Positions 32,510 through 41,222 of a DNA stretch of 49,933 nt are shown in pieces. The notes beneath the pieces were generated by a model. The model was not told where the DNA came from. It saw only the letters and a program-made list of their open reading frames with translations, and did not search any database. Numbering within the stretch: the first letter of the stretch is position 1; the number at the start of each line of letters is the position of its first letter. Origin of the DNA: SAR202 cluster bacterium bin90 (GTDB lineage Bacteria > Chloroflexota > Dehalococcoidia > Lucifugimonadales > JADFKI01); contig MPND01000026.1 in NCBI GenBank assembly GCA_002238855.1, positions 1 through 49,933 on the forward strand. The letters run 5' to 3'. Position numbers and translations under genes: made by a program.

Positions 32510-34495
32510 CTACGCCCTCGCCGCTTGTGCGCCACCGGGCGCTCTGACCACAGCGGGCGCAGGCTGTCTTGCGGGCCACAGGCCGACGAGAATGCCCAGA
32601 ACCATGATGGGGCCGGATGCCCACATCCACCAGACCATAGGGTTTATCAGAACACGGAAGACCGCCTGATCGTCGGCGCCGAACTCGGAGGGCACGATGT
32701 AGAAGTCTTCGATGGGCGTGCTGCGGATCGCGCCCTTGGTGGAGGCGATGCGGAAGGTGGGGTAGAAAGCGCGGAATGCCTCCATCCTGCCTGTCAACTG
32801 CTCGCCCTTCCACACATCAAATGCGGCAATGGATTCTGCCCTGTCCGGATGCACGGTGTGGACGGCGCCGACATACCTGAATGTGTAGTCGCCGAAGGAC
32901 GCGACATCGCCCGGAATCATTGCGATGTCGCGCTGCACGCTGAAGAACGACGAGGCTATCGCGCCGACGGCGAGCATCGAGATTCCAAGATGCACGATGT
33001 ATCCACCGTAGCGCGGGCGGTTGCCGGACAGCAGGTTGAGGAACGCAGTTGGATACGCTTCACCGCGCCTATGCCGGGAGCGCGTGCCACGGAACCACTC
33101 GGTCAGGATTCCGCCGAGCGCCAAGCCCACCGAACCGAACGCCACGAGCGCGACGGGTTGGCGAACTCCCACAACAAGCAGAACCGCTATGGTTAGGAAT
33201 GCGGCAATGACCGGTATTCGGAGGGCGCGTATGAGGCTCTGCGTGGTTGAGCGTCGCCACGGCAGCAGGGGGCCTATGCCCATGAGAATTACGATGAGCA
33301 GTAGGATTGGGCCGTTCACACGGTCGAAGAATGGACGCCCGACGGTGATGACTGAACCATCTGCCGCTTCGCTGAACACGGGGAATATCGTGCCCCAGAG
33401 CGTGACGAAGGCAACCGCGAGAAATAGGATGTTCTGCCCGAGGAAGGCGCTCTCGCGGGAGACGAACGATTCAAGCTGCGTGCGGCTTCTAAGCGAGTCG
33501 TAGCGCCAGATGAAGACCGCAATGGATATTAGGATCGTCCCTGCCATGAATGCGAGGAACAGCCAGCCCATCGTGCTCTGCGCGAATGAATGCACCGAGG
33601 GCACTGGGCCGCCGCGGTTGATGAACATGCCCATCTGCGCCATCGTGAATGCGATTATGATGAGCGCCATGTTCCACATGCGGAACATGCCGCGCCGCTT
33701 CTGCACCATTATGGAATGTACGAACGCTGTCATTGCCAGCCAGGGCATGAGCGCGGAGTTTTCCACGGGGTCCCATGCCCAGTATCCGCCCCAGCCGAGT
33801 ATGGTGTACGCCCACCAACTGCCGAGCATGAGTCCCATCGTGAGGACGAGCCACGAGACCATGCCCCAGAACCTGCCGAGGTCTACCCACTCGTCGCGTC
33901 CGCCCCGCCGCGCCGCAAGCGCACCCATCGCAATGCTGAACGGCACCGCGACAAGCACCAGTCCCGCCATCTGAAGGGGCGGGTGAATGAACATGCCGAA
34001 GTGTACGAGGAGGGGGTTGATGCCCTGCCCGTCAGGGGGCGCAATCGGCAGGCGTTCCAGCGGGTTGGCGAGGAAGAGCATGATGGCGAGGAAGAACAGC
34101 AGTATCAGCGCCATCGTGCCGAGCGCGTAGGGTGTCGTGTGGGGGAGGCGCTTGCGAATCGTCAGCACGGCGATGGCGGAAACGGTCGCAAGCACGAGCG
34201 CAAGGTAGAGCAGCGACCCGGCGTTGCCGGCGTAGAAGGCGACCCATGTGTAGATGTGCGGCATCGCGAGATTGCTGTTCTCGGCGACATAGCGCACGCC
34301 GAAGTCGCGCGTGACGAAGGCGTAAATGAGCGCAGCCGTGGATACGAGCAGCAGCACGGGAACCGAATAGAAGCCGTAGCGCGCACTCGCCGTCAGATCG
34401 GGGATTCGCTGCCGTGCGCCTATGAAGGAGGCGATTACGGCATAAGCCGTCACCACGAGGGCGATTACGAGCGCTAGCTGTCCTGCGTCAACCAT
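32510..34495 (-). CDS. ccmF: Cytochrome c heme lyase subunit CcmF
   Basis: A 661-residue integral membrane protein of cytochrome c maturation system I. About 13-15 helices are visible. The WWD heme-handling motif, GSWWAYTILGWGGYWAWDPV, is near residues 221-240, followed by ENSALMPWL and a periplasmic RGGPVPSVHSFAQS with a heme-ligand His. CcmF transfers heme to apocytochrome with CcmH and CcmI. AAGGA six bases before ATG sets the start. A CAGT-rich repeat lies in its leader. Confidence 0.95.
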   Translation of the reverse strand: MVDAGQLALVIALVVTAYAVIASFIGARQRIPDLTASARYGFYSVPVLLLVSTAALIYAFVTRDFGVRYVAENSNLAMPHIYTWVAFYAGNAGSLLYLALVLATVSAIAVLTIRKRLPHTTPYALGTMALILLFFLAIMLFLANPLERLPIAPPDGQGINPLLVHFGMFIHPPLQMAGLVLVAVPFSIAMGALAARRGGRDEWVDLGRFWGMVSWLVLTMGLMLGSWWAYTILGWGGYWAWDPVENSALMPWLAMTAFVHSIMVQKRRGMFRMWNMALIIIAFTMAQMGMFINRGGPVPSVHSFAQSTMGWLFLAFMAGTILISIAVFIWRYDSLRSRTQLESFVSRESAFLGQNILFLAVAFVTLWGTIFPVFSEAADGSVITVGRPFFDRVNGPILLLIVILMGIGPLLPWRRSTTQSLIRALRIPVIAAFLTIAVLLVVGVRQPVALVAFGSVGLALGGILTEWFRGTRSRHRRGEAYPTAFLNLLSGNRPRYGGYIVHLGISMLAVGAIASSFFSVQRDIAMIPGDVASFGDYTFRYVGAVHTVHPDRAESIAAFDVWKGEQLTGRMEAFRAFYPTFRIASTKGAIRSTPIEDFYIVPSEFGADDQAVFRVLINPMVWWMWASGPIMVLGILVGLWPARQPAPAVVRAPGGAQAARA

Positions 34496-34568
34496 GTAAA
34501 ATCCTTCAGTGGGTCAGTATTTCAGTCAGTCAGTTCGTTGGCCGATGGAGTTCGGTGTGTATCGTATA

Positions 34569-35111
34569 CTACTCATTCCGCCTTTCCGTGTCCGACACGG
34601 ATGCCTCGATACGATTGTAGTAGGTCTGAAGGTCATCATCCGATATTGATTCCTGGGAGTCGTCACCGTCAGAGAGTGCGGGTTTGCGGCGCATCTGGCG
34701 CAGCACAAGTACGAAGACCGCGATCGCGGCTACGACGCCAACCGGCGGGAGAATCCAGACAGCTAGCGATACTCCGCTGGTCGGCGGTTCCAGCAAGACG
34801 CTTGGCCCGTATCGCTCGACGAAGAACTGGCGCACCTGCTGGTCGGACCAGCCTTCCGCAAGTTTCTCGTTTACGATGCCGCGCATCTGCACGGCAAGCG
34901 CGACTTGCGACTGATCGATGGACTCGCCGGGGCACACGGGGCACATGATAGACCTGTTGAGGGCCTGCGCGCGCTGCTCGACCGGCGGTACGTCGGACTG
35001 GGCGTTGCTGCATCCAATTGTAGAAGCGCCGACAAGAATACACAGGATAAAGAGTGTAAGAGAACCGTGGTTGCTCACAAATATCGGACGCTTGAAGCCT
35101 AACACTTGCAT
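34569..35111 (-). CDS. ccmH: Cytochrome c maturation protein CcmH
   Basis: A 180-residue thiol-oxidoreductase that keeps the apocytochrome CXXCH cysteines reduced for heme attachment. A lipoprotein-like N-terminus (STIGC, Cys34) precedes RSIMCPVCPGESIDQS with the catalytic Cys57 and Cys60, then GWSDQQVRQFFVERYG and a transmembrane helix (ILPPVGVVAAIAVFVLVL). It starts with ATG overlapping the Uma2 stop by one base (TGATG) and is followed by ccmF. Confidence 0.92.
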   Translation of the reverse strand: MQVLGFKRPIFVSNHGSLTLFILCILVGASTIGCSNAQSDVPPVEQRAQALNRSIMCPVCPGESIDQSQVALAVQMRGIVNEKLAEGWSDQQVRQFFVERYGPSVLLEPPTSGVSLAVWILPPVGVVAAIAVFVLVLRQMRRKPALSDGDDSQESISDDDLQTYYNRIEASVSDTERRNE

Positions 35112-35884
35112 CAATCTTGTTGCAGCCTCCGCAACTGTTCCTGAACTCTGGAAAGCTCGGCTTCGGCGGCTTCGGCGCGTGCCTGCTCGGTGTTGGCGCG
35201 GGTTTCAGCGGCATCGCGCTCGGCTTCGGCGGCATTACGTTCGGCTTCGGCTGAATCGCGCTCAGATTGCAATTCCTCAGGCGTGGGGAGGAACTCGCCT
35301 GTTAGCGGCTCTCGGAAGCGCAGCTTGCCGTCATCCCAGCACAGATCAAGACCCAGCACCGCGCTGTGTCCCCATAGCATGCCATCATCTTCTTCGTGTA
35401 TCTCCAGTCGCTCGTATTTGCCGTCGATGAGTGTATCGCCTGCCAGTGGAGCATCGTGGAAGCGCCCGCCGGTATGGTCGAAGCGCCAGTATTCCTGGAC
35501 GCCATATCCGGCGTAGCCTTCGCGCTTCACGGTGTAGTCCCGCCTCCCGGTGCTGCGCGATGCCACTTCGAGCACGAAGTCAGGCGGCTTGCCCACCTCG
35601 CTTATGACATAGCCATTGCGCGCAATTATGCCCTCCGCATTGACGCCGAATGCCACCACGCAGTCGGGAGCGAGGCGTTCCGCGTTATTGGTCGCTTCGT
35701 GTCGCAGATAGCCTTCGCCTGAAATGAGTACGTCGTCCCTGTGCGAGAAGAAAGTTCTGAGGATGACGTGAAAGGAAATAATGCCCTCGGATTGCTGCAT
35801 ATCAGGCTCACGCTCCGGATCGGGCAGCGGCTCCAGATGAGCGTAATCGGCAATCTGCGGTCTGAGTGTGCTTCGAGTGGTCAT
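35111..35884 (-). CDS. Uma2 family (DUF820) putative endonuclease
   Basis: A 257-residue homologue of the gene at 3586. Seen: LAPDCVVAFG, PDFVLEVASRSTGRRDYTVK with the Glu of EVAS, and GYGVQEYWRFD. The C-terminus is an Ala/Glu-rich coiled coil with repeated ERDAAEAE. ATG 35884 has GAGAGG six bases upstream; a longer in-frame reading lacks an SD. Its stop overlaps the ccmH start, so the two are cotranslated, an unexplained link to cytochrome maturation. Confidence 0.85.
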   Translation of the reverse strand: MTTRSTLRPQIADYAHLEPLPDPEREPDMQQSEGIISFHVILRTFFSHRDDVLISGEGYLRHEATNNAERLAPDCVVAFGVNAEGIIARNGYVISEVGKPPDFVLEVASRSTGRRDYTVKREGYAGYGVQEYWRFDHTGGRFHDAPLAGDTLIDGKYERLEIHEEDDGMLWGHSAVLGLDLCWDDGKLRFREPLTGEFLPTPEELQSERDSAEAERNAAEAERDAAETRANTEQARAEAAEAELSRVQEQLRRLQQD

Positions 35885-36007
35885 GGTATACCTCTCTGAT
35901 GAGCAATGAAGCCAGACTCCAAGGTCGGTGCAACCATAGCACGTATGAATGATTATTAGTCGCCCCACTAACTTTAGCACAAAGTACACGCTGCACGCGC
36001 CTTTTGT

Positions 36008-36013
36008 TATAAT
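36008..36013 (+). promoter_or_regulatory. Candidate -10 box for the P-loop/DRTGG gene
   Basis: TATAAT at 36008-36013, 48 bases before ATG 36062. The -35 (TACACG, 17 bases upstream) is a poor match. Confidence 0.35.
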
Positions 36014-36061
36014 CGCGGAGGCGTATCCTCAAGCCAGTGAAGCAACTCGCGGGAGCGGTTA

Positions 36062-37066
36062 ATGAGCATCCTATATGTGGTATCCGACAGGCCGGGCGCA
36101 GGCAAGACGGCGGTGTGCATGGCACTGACCAAGCTGCTGAGAGCGCAGTCGAAGTCAGTTGTCGCCATCAAGCCCGTCGCCGATGACGCGGATGATTCGG
36201 ATGCCGAAATGTACGCCGACCTGCTTGGGGTGGATACGACAGGATGGCCGGTCGCGGTCGCTGAGGATGTGAGGGCAGGGAATCTCGATGAAGTCAGCGC
36301 CCTTATCAACAGCCTGTCTGCGGAGAACGACATTGTTATCGTGGAAGGCTCAACCGGGCTGGCAGGAACCCTGGGGCGGATCGTATGTGACAATGTGGAT
36401 GCGAAGGTGCTAGTGGTAGCAGGCTACGATGCGTCGCTGTCGCACGGAGTGGTGCTGACGACGGGCGCGCCCTATGGCGGAAGGGTGATAGGCTACATCA
36501 TCAACGGCGTAACGCAATACATGGGGACTGAGGCGCGCGCCAACCTGGTGCCGCCGATTGCGGCGCAGGCGTCGATGCGGGGAGCGCGAGTGCTAGGGTT
36601 GATACCTGAGGACAGGTGCCTGCTGGGTGTGAGCGTCAGCCAGATCATGGCGCATCTTGACGGCGAGCTGATCAGCGAGGAAATGGAAGAGGACGCGCTG
36701 GTGGAGTACCTGATGGTGGGCGGATTGAGCCTCGACCCCGGCGAGTATTACTACGGCATTCACGACAACCGCGCCGCCATAGTGCGTGGCGACAGGCCCG
36801 ACCTGCAGATGTCCGCTCTGAGCGCGCCGGGTTTGACCGCTTGCCTTGTCGCGACCGGGGGTATTGCGCCAATCGAGTATGTGCAGTATGAGGCGGAGCA
36901 GGAGGAGACGCCGATCATCCTCGTGCAGACGGATACTCTCGACACCATGGCAAGACTGGATAATTTGCTTGAAAGCAGCAGCTTCAGCCACCCTGACAAA
37001 CTCAAGCGCAGCGTTGCGCTCCTGGACGAGCATGTCGATGTAGAGGGTTTGCTGCACGCGCTGTAA
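36062..37066 (+). CDS. Phosphotransacetylase-like P-loop protein with DRTGG domain
   Basis: A 334-residue protein. The N-terminal half is a P-loop ATPase like BioD/CobQ (VVSDRPGAGKTAVCMALTKL, Walker A with GAGKTA). The C-terminal half (RGDRPDLQMSALSAPGLTAC, LVATGGIAPIEYV) matches the DRTGG domain found upstream of the catalytic domain in bacterial Pta. There is no acetyl-transfer domain, so it is probably a regulator or an ATP-dependent enzyme of unknown role. GGGAGCGG lies before the ATG. Confidence 0.82.
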   Translation: MSILYVVSDRPGAGKTAVCMALTKLLRAQSKSVVAIKPVADDADDSDAEMYADLLGVDTTGWPVAVAEDVRAGNLDEVSALINSLSAENDIVIVEGSTGLAGTLGRIVCDNVDAKVLVVAGYDASLSHGVVLTTGAPYGGRVIGYIINGVTQYMGTEARANLVPPIAAQASMRGARVLGLIPEDRCLLGVSVSQIMAHLDGELISEEMEEDALVEYLMVGGLSLDPGEYYYGIHDNRAAIVRGDRPDLQMSALSAPGLTACLVATGGIAPIEYVQYEAEQEETPIILVQTDTLDTMARLDNLLESSSFSHPDKLKRSVALLDEHVDVEGLLHAL

Positions 37067-37127
37067 TTGCTGGAACAAGCCAGAGGAACGGACCGGCGCT
37101 GAGACCGGCATGACCGGATAAGACAGA

Positions 37128-37165
37128 AATGGGCAGGACTATAGCTAAGAGTCCTGCCCATTTTC
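37128..37165. terminator. Bidirectional intrinsic terminator
   Basis: ATGGGCAGGACT and AGTCCTGCCCAT form a perfect stem with flanking A-run and T-run. It lies between the convergent gene at 36062 and coxM, so it can end both transcripts. Confidence 0.85.
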
Positions 37166-37185
37166 TATTTCGCTGTTGGTTGTGT

Positions 37186-38055
37186 CTATCCGGCGTTGGC
37201 GATTGCTGCGCGGATGGCGCGTCCTGCGTACACCGATGTCAGGTGTGCGCGGAAGTCGGAAGACGCATGGACATCCTCGTTGAACTCGATGCCGTTGCCT
37301 GCTGCGCCTGCCGCGGCGTTGATGGCGTCGTCGTCGAGGCTGCTGCCTACGAGCGCTGCCTCAGCGTCGCTTGCGCGCACTGCCGTTGGGCCTGCACCCG
37401 TGACGCCGATACTGGCGCCTGAGCAGTTGCCACTGCCGTCCACGGTGACGACTACCGCTACGCCGACAATGGCGTAGTGCGACGCCTTGTTACCGAATTT
37501 GGCGTAAGCCGAGCCGCTGCCTGCCGCAAGTGCGGGAATGCGAATCTCGTTGAGAATCTCGTTAGGCTCCAGCGAGGTGGTGAGCAGGTCAACGAAGAAG
37601 TCGTCGATGCCGATGGTGCGATGGCCGCCGGTGGAGCTTGTGACCAGCTCAGCGTTGAGCGCGATGGCGACTGCGGGCATGTCTCCCGCGGGGTCGGAGT
37701 GCGCCAGGGAGCCGCCGAGGGTGCCCATGTTGCGAACCTGCGCGTCCGCGACCTGTCCTGCCGCGTCCGCGAGCACGGGTGCGGCGTTCTGTACGAGGTC
37801 TGAGGACTGCAGGTCAGAGTAGGTCGTCATCGCGCCTATCGCAAGGCCGCCGCCATCTGCTTCGCGGATGTAGGACATGCCTTCGACCTTGCCGAGGTCG
37901 ATGAGAACGCCGGGCTCGGAAAGTCGCAGCTTCATCAGGGGGATAAGGCTATGGCCGCCTGCCAGCAGCTTTGCGTCGTCGCCGTGTTCAGCCAGCAATC
38001 GTGCTGCTTCGGATACGCTTGTTGGCGCGTGATATGCGAATGCACTTGTAACCAT
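37186..38055 (-). CDS. CO/xanthine dehydrogenase family FAD-binding subunit
   Basis: A 289-residue medium subunit (CoxM type) of molybdenum hydroxylases. The FAD motifs are LAGGHSLIPLMK at residues 31-42 and NMGTLGGSLAHSDPAGD at 109-125. It passes electrons from the Mo site via the 2Fe-2S subunit to an acceptor. AGGAGG precedes the start. The small subunit gene lies 115 bases upstream on the same strand. The catalytic large subunit is not in the window. Confidence 0.93.
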   Translation of the reverse strand: MVTSAFAYHAPTSVSEAARLLAEHGDDAKLLAGGHSLIPLMKLRLSEPGVLIDLGKVEGMSYIREADGGGLAIGAMTTYSDLQSSDLVQNAAPVLADAAGQVADAQVRNMGTLGGSLAHSDPAGDMPAVAIALNAELVTSSTGGHRTIGIDDFFVDLLTTSLEPNEILNEIRIPALAAGSGSAYAKFGNKASHYAIVGVAVVVTVDGSGNCSGASIGVTGAGPTAVRASDAEAALVGSSLDDDAINAAAGAAGNGIEFNEDVHASSDFRAHLTSVYAGRAIRAAIANAG

Positions 38056-38074
38056 TATTCAGCCTCCTGGTATT

Positions 38075-38172
38075 TCAGTCTGTCGGTGCGTCAGTCCAGT
38101 TAGTTGCTATCATTCCAGCCTTTCTACTTAGGGGGCTGATAGACTGAACAACTGATGGACTGATGGACTCTT
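38075..38172. repeat. CAGT-rich leader repeat
   Basis: TATTTCAGTCTGTCGGTGCG, then TCAGTCCAGTTAGTTG, and further on CTGATGGACTGATGGACTC. Similar tracts occur at 13255-13288, 34507-34540 and, inverted, at 47660-47690. Confidence 0.6.
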
Positions 38173-38641
38173 ATGACGACATCTTCTCGGCGGCGTACTG
38201 AACCGCGTTCACGATGTTGTGGTATCCGGTGCAGCGGCACAGGTTGCCTGCAAGCCCCTCACGTATCTCCTCTTCGGACGGGTTCGGGTTCTTGGTGATC
38301 AGGTCGTAGGACATCATGATCATTCCCGGCGTGCAGAAGCCGCACTGAAGTCCATGCTCCTCCCAGAAGCCTTCCTGAACTGCGTGTAGCTCGCCGTTGG
38401 TGGCGAGGCCCTCGACAGTCGTAACCTTGCCGCCGTCCGCCTGCACTGCGAAGACGGTGCAAGACTTAACGGCGTTGCCGTTGAGGATGACGGTGCATGC
38501 ACCGCAGTTGCTGGTATCGCAGCCGATGTGCGTGCCTGTCATGTTGAGCGTCTCGCGGAGATACTGCGCCAGAAGGAGGCGCGGTTCCACATCGCTGGTA
38601 TGTGATGTGCCATTGACCTCTACGGTAATTGACTGACCCAT
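38171..38641 (-). CDS. 2Fe-2S subunit of CO/xanthine dehydrogenase family
   Basis: A 156-residue CoxS-type protein with two 2Fe-2S clusters. The plant-ferredoxin-like cluster uses Cys41, 46, 49 and 61 ([12 protein letters not shown]). The C-terminal cluster uses Cys100, 103, 135 and 137 ([22 protein letters not shown]). ATG 38641 follows GGGAGG; the longer reading frame upstream lacks an SD. It forms a partial operon with coxM. Confidence 0.94.
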   Translation of the reverse strand: MGQSITVEVNGTSHTSDVEPRLLLAQYLRETLNMTGTHIGCDTSNCGACTVILNGNAVKSCTVFAVQADGGKVTTVEGLATNGELHAVQEGFWEEHGLQCGFCTPGMIMMSYDLITKNPNPSEEEIREGLAGNLCRCTGYHNIVNAVQYAAEKMSS

Positions 38642-38900
38642 ACAAATCCTCCCAAAACAAAATAACCAGTGTTGTGAACCGACACTTACGGGCATTTGCT
38701 CGTGAATGCCCCAAATGTAAGCGGGGTGCGTTGCATCACATAAGAGGGATGCGCTGCCTCACCCTGCGGATTTTGGGCGATTATAACAGGATAAGCTGTG
38801 ATGGGCTACATGCCGCCGTGTGCTAGAATGGGGCGGCACCAGCACATATCTGCATCGTTCGGTTCACCAATATCAGCTCTGAATTTATAGGAGTTCCCGC

Positions 38901-39338
38901 TTGAAGGTAGAAGGCACATTCACGATTGACGCCGAGCGCGAGAAGGTCTGGGACATGCTGATGTCGCCGGATACGCTCGCAGGCTGCATACCGGGCTGCG
39001 AGAGCTTCGAGCCTGTTGATGACGACACCTACAATGTGAAGATGCGCGTGGGCGTGGCAGCCGTACGCGGCAACTACACCGGCAGCGTTTCAATCGCCGA
39101 CAGGCAGCACCTCGAATCGTACAGGATGGTCGTGCAGGGTCGGGGCAGAGGCGGCAGCGTGCGCGGCGAGGGCTTGCTCACCTTCACGGACATCGAAGAC
39201 GGGACGCAGGTAGGGGTGGTTGGAGACGCGCAGGTTACAGGCGTGGTGGCGCGCGTGGGGCAGCGGCTGATGGGCAACGCATCACGTATGCTGATGAACC
39301 AGTTCTTCAACTGCCTGAAGTCGAAGATCGAGGGCTGA
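38901..39338 (+). CDS. CoxG family (SRPBCC) carbon monoxide dehydrogenase subunit G-like protein
   Basis: A 145-residue START/SRPBCC-fold protein. The family signature is GTFTIDAEREKVWDMLMSPD, then AGCIPGCESFEPVDDD and TDIEDGTQVGVVGDAQVTG. CoxG proteins help recruit or mature CO dehydrogenase at the membrane. The start is TTG 38901 with AGGAG seven bases upstream. It is divergent from coxS and is followed 21 bases later by an enoyl-CoA hydratase gene. Confidence 0.9.
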   Translation: MKVEGTFTIDAEREKVWDMLMSPDTLAGCIPGCESFEPVDDDTYNVKMRVGVAAVRGNYTGSVSIADRQHLESYRMVVQGRGRGGSVRGEGLLTFTDIEDGTQVGVVGDAQVTGVVARVGQRLMGNASRMLMNQFFNCLKSKIEG

Positions 39339-39359
39339 AGCCGGATAAGAGGATAGACA

Positions 39360-40211
39360 ATGGGATTCGAATTTATTGACACGCAGGAAGTCGGCGGTGT
39401 GCTGGTCATTACGATGAACGACGCTCCGACGCGCAACGCTATCGGTGACGAGATGGCTGCAGAGATCAACGCAGAGATAGAGCGTCTGGAGGCGTCGTCA
39501 ACGCTGCGGGCGCTGGTGCTGACGGGGCGCGATCCGTCGTTCTGCTCGGGCGCGAATGTGAAGCGCATGAACCAGGCGAACGAGGAGCGCGACGAGTCGC
39601 CGATCCCGGAGGACCAGACGCCGTGGGAGTATCTCGACAGCGAATGGGAAGCGGCAGCTTCGGGCGAGAGCTACATGGACGGTGTGCGCTTCCTGCCGCT
39701 GACGCTGCACAACATGCAGAAGCCGACCATTGCCGCCGTGAACGGCTACGCGATGGGGCTTGGCATGGGCATCGCGCTGTCGTGCGACATTCGGGTCGCG
39801 TCGGAGAACGCCCGCTTCTCGGAGACTTTCATCAGGCGCGGGCTAATTCCGGCGGACGGCTCGTGCTGGCAGTTGCCACGCATGATCGGCATCAGCAATA
39901 CGTTTATCCTGCAGTACACGGGCGACAATGTCAGCGCGGACGAGGCGTACCGGCTCGGTATGGTCAGCAAGGTCGCGCCGCACGACGAGCTGATGGAGAC
40001 GACGCTTGACCTGGCGCAAAGGATCGCGGACGGGCCGACATACTCCATGGCGATGATAAAGCGGCTTGTGCAGAAATCGCTGCACACCGATTTGGAGGAG
40101 AGCCTGAAACTTGCGGGGCCAGCGCAGAACATAGCGCGGCGGACGGCGGACCACAAGGAGGGCGTGCGGGCGTTCGTGGAGAAGCGGCAGCCGAGGTATA
40201 TTGGCAGGTAG
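39360..40211 (+). CDS. Enoyl-CoA hydratase/isomerase family protein
   Basis: A 283-residue crotonase-fold protein. The oxyanion-hole segments are DPSFCSGANVKRM and VNGYAMGLGMGIALSCDIRV; the second catalytic region reads IRRGLIPADGSCWQLPRMIG. The usual catalytic Glu in the last segment is replaced by Asp in PADG, as in several isomerase-type members. A 20-residue insertion (NEERDESPIPEDQTPWEYL) is present. Substrate unknown. Confidence 0.92.
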   Translation: MGFEFIDTQEVGGVLVITMNDAPTRNAIGDEMAAEINAEIERLEASSTLRALVLTGRDPSFCSGANVKRMNQANEERDESPIPEDQTPWEYLDSEWEAAASGESYMDGVRFLPLTLHNMQKPTIAAVNGYAMGLGMGIALSCDIRVASENARFSETFIRRGLIPADGSCWQLPRMIGISNTFILQYTGDNVSADEAYRLGMVSKVAPHDELMETTLDLAQRIADGPTYSMAMIKRLVQKSLHTDLEESLKLAGPAQNIARRTADHKEGVRAFVEKRQPRYIGR

Positions 40212-40266
40212 TTCTCAGACGCGCATTTCCTAATCGCTAAGAACAGCAGCCATAGGCAGGTGCAAG

Positions 40267-40557
40267 ATGGTTGATCAGAAGCAGCAGTACAGGACTTTCA
40301 AATTAGCCAACGGGCAGGAAGTTAAAGTCGAAGCCAAAACGCTGACCAGAAAGGACATTGAACAAGAGCTTGCCGAATTTGAGGCGAAGTATGGGATGAC
40401 CTCGGAAGAGTTTGCGACAAAGTGGAAAAACCGCAAACTAGAATGCACTCACGACTTTCTTAATTGGGCAATGAATTGCAAGTACATGGCGAGAGTGCAT
40501 GGTGTCAAAAAATTATCGATACCCAGCCGCGGCGTTGGAGAAGAGTGGAAGATTTAG
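40267..40557 (+). CDS. Small hypothetical protein, putative antitoxin of the TumE-like unit
   Basis: A 96-residue charged protein: a short beta hairpin (FKLANGQEVKVEAKTLT), then helices EQELAEFEAKYGMTSEEFAT and ECTHDFLNWAMNCKYM. The EEFxxKW...DFLxW pattern is reminiscent of small proteins that precede TumE/DUF6516 toxins. It ends 15 bases before the TumE-like gene. No DNA-binding motif is evident. AT-richer than surrounding DNA. Confidence 0.65.
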   Translation: MVDQKQQYRTFKLANGQEVKVEAKTLTRKDIEQELAEFEAKYGMTSEEFATKWKNRKLECTHDFLNWAMNCKYMARVHGVKKLSIPSRGVGEEWKI

Positions 40558-40572
40558 CAGGCATTTAGTCCA

Positions 40573-40971
40573 GTGCTTGAACCACTTCTGGCAATATACT
40601 TTGAACGCTCGATTGATGTTCTCTTGACCGCAGGAGGAACGGCGATAGAGCGATTCTCTCGTGAGCCTTTGGGCGAAACGAGTGCCGAGTTCCAAGCGAT
40701 GATAATATTCTCTGGACCAAGTTACCTGCATGTCTATATGGAGGTGCTTATCCGTGACGATTTGCCTCTGCTTGTGGATTACTCGTTCCACTACATGACC
40801 GCCGACAACGCCACGATATTCCACTACGACAACATTGGGCGTCACCCTGGCTTGCCGCATGAGCCGCATCATAAGCACGAGGGCGCAGACGAGCGCGTCA
40901 TCGGCTGCCCACAGCCCAGCATCAGCACGATACGCGACGAGATAGCCGCTCATCTGAAGGGGTCGAACTGA
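40573..40971 (+). CDS. TumE (DUF6516) family toxin-like protein
   Basis: A 132-residue protein. The family signature is seen in the second half: VDYSFHYMTADNATIFHYDN followed by RHPGLPHEPHHKHEGAD, with the diagnostic HHKH. TumE is annotated as a toxin of a type II system; its biochemical activity is not settled. The start is GTG 40573. The next gene starts three bases after its stop. Confidence 0.78.
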   Translation: MLEPLLAIYFERSIDVLLTAGGTAIERFSREPLGETSAEFQAMIIFSGPSYLHVYMEVLIRDDLPLLVDYSFHYMTADNATIFHYDNIGRHPGLPHEPHHKHEGADERVIGCPQPSISTIRDEIAAHLKGSN

Positions 40972-40973
40972 TA

Positions 40974-41213
40974 ATGCCGTCTAATGACAAGTCCGTCGAA
41001 TTTGCCACATATCCGAACGAGATGGAGGCGCAGATGGTCGCCGAGTTGCTTCGCGAGAACGGCGTCGGTGCATATACTCAACCATTGGGATTCGGATATG
41101 GCGGAGTGGGCATGATCCAGTTCATTCCCCATCGGGTGCTGGTGTATGAGCACAACCTGGAGCGGGCGCAGGAAATTCTCGGTGCGGAGGCTGATTGGGA
41201 AGACGCGGAATAG
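40974..41213 (+). CDS. DUF2007-type small protein
   Basis: A 79-residue protein with the DUF2007 (putative signal-transducing) pattern: FATYPNEMEAQMVAELLREN, a Gly-rich turn and VLVYEHNLERAQEILG. ATG follows the TumE-like stop by two bases (TGATAATG). Role unknown; it may be cotranscribed by chance with the toxin-like pair. Confidence 0.8.
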   Translation: MPSNDKSVEFATYPNEMEAQMVAELLRENGVGAYTQPLGFGYGGVGMIQFIPHRVLVYEHNLERAQEILGAEADWEDAE

Positions 41214-41222
41214 GCAACGGCT

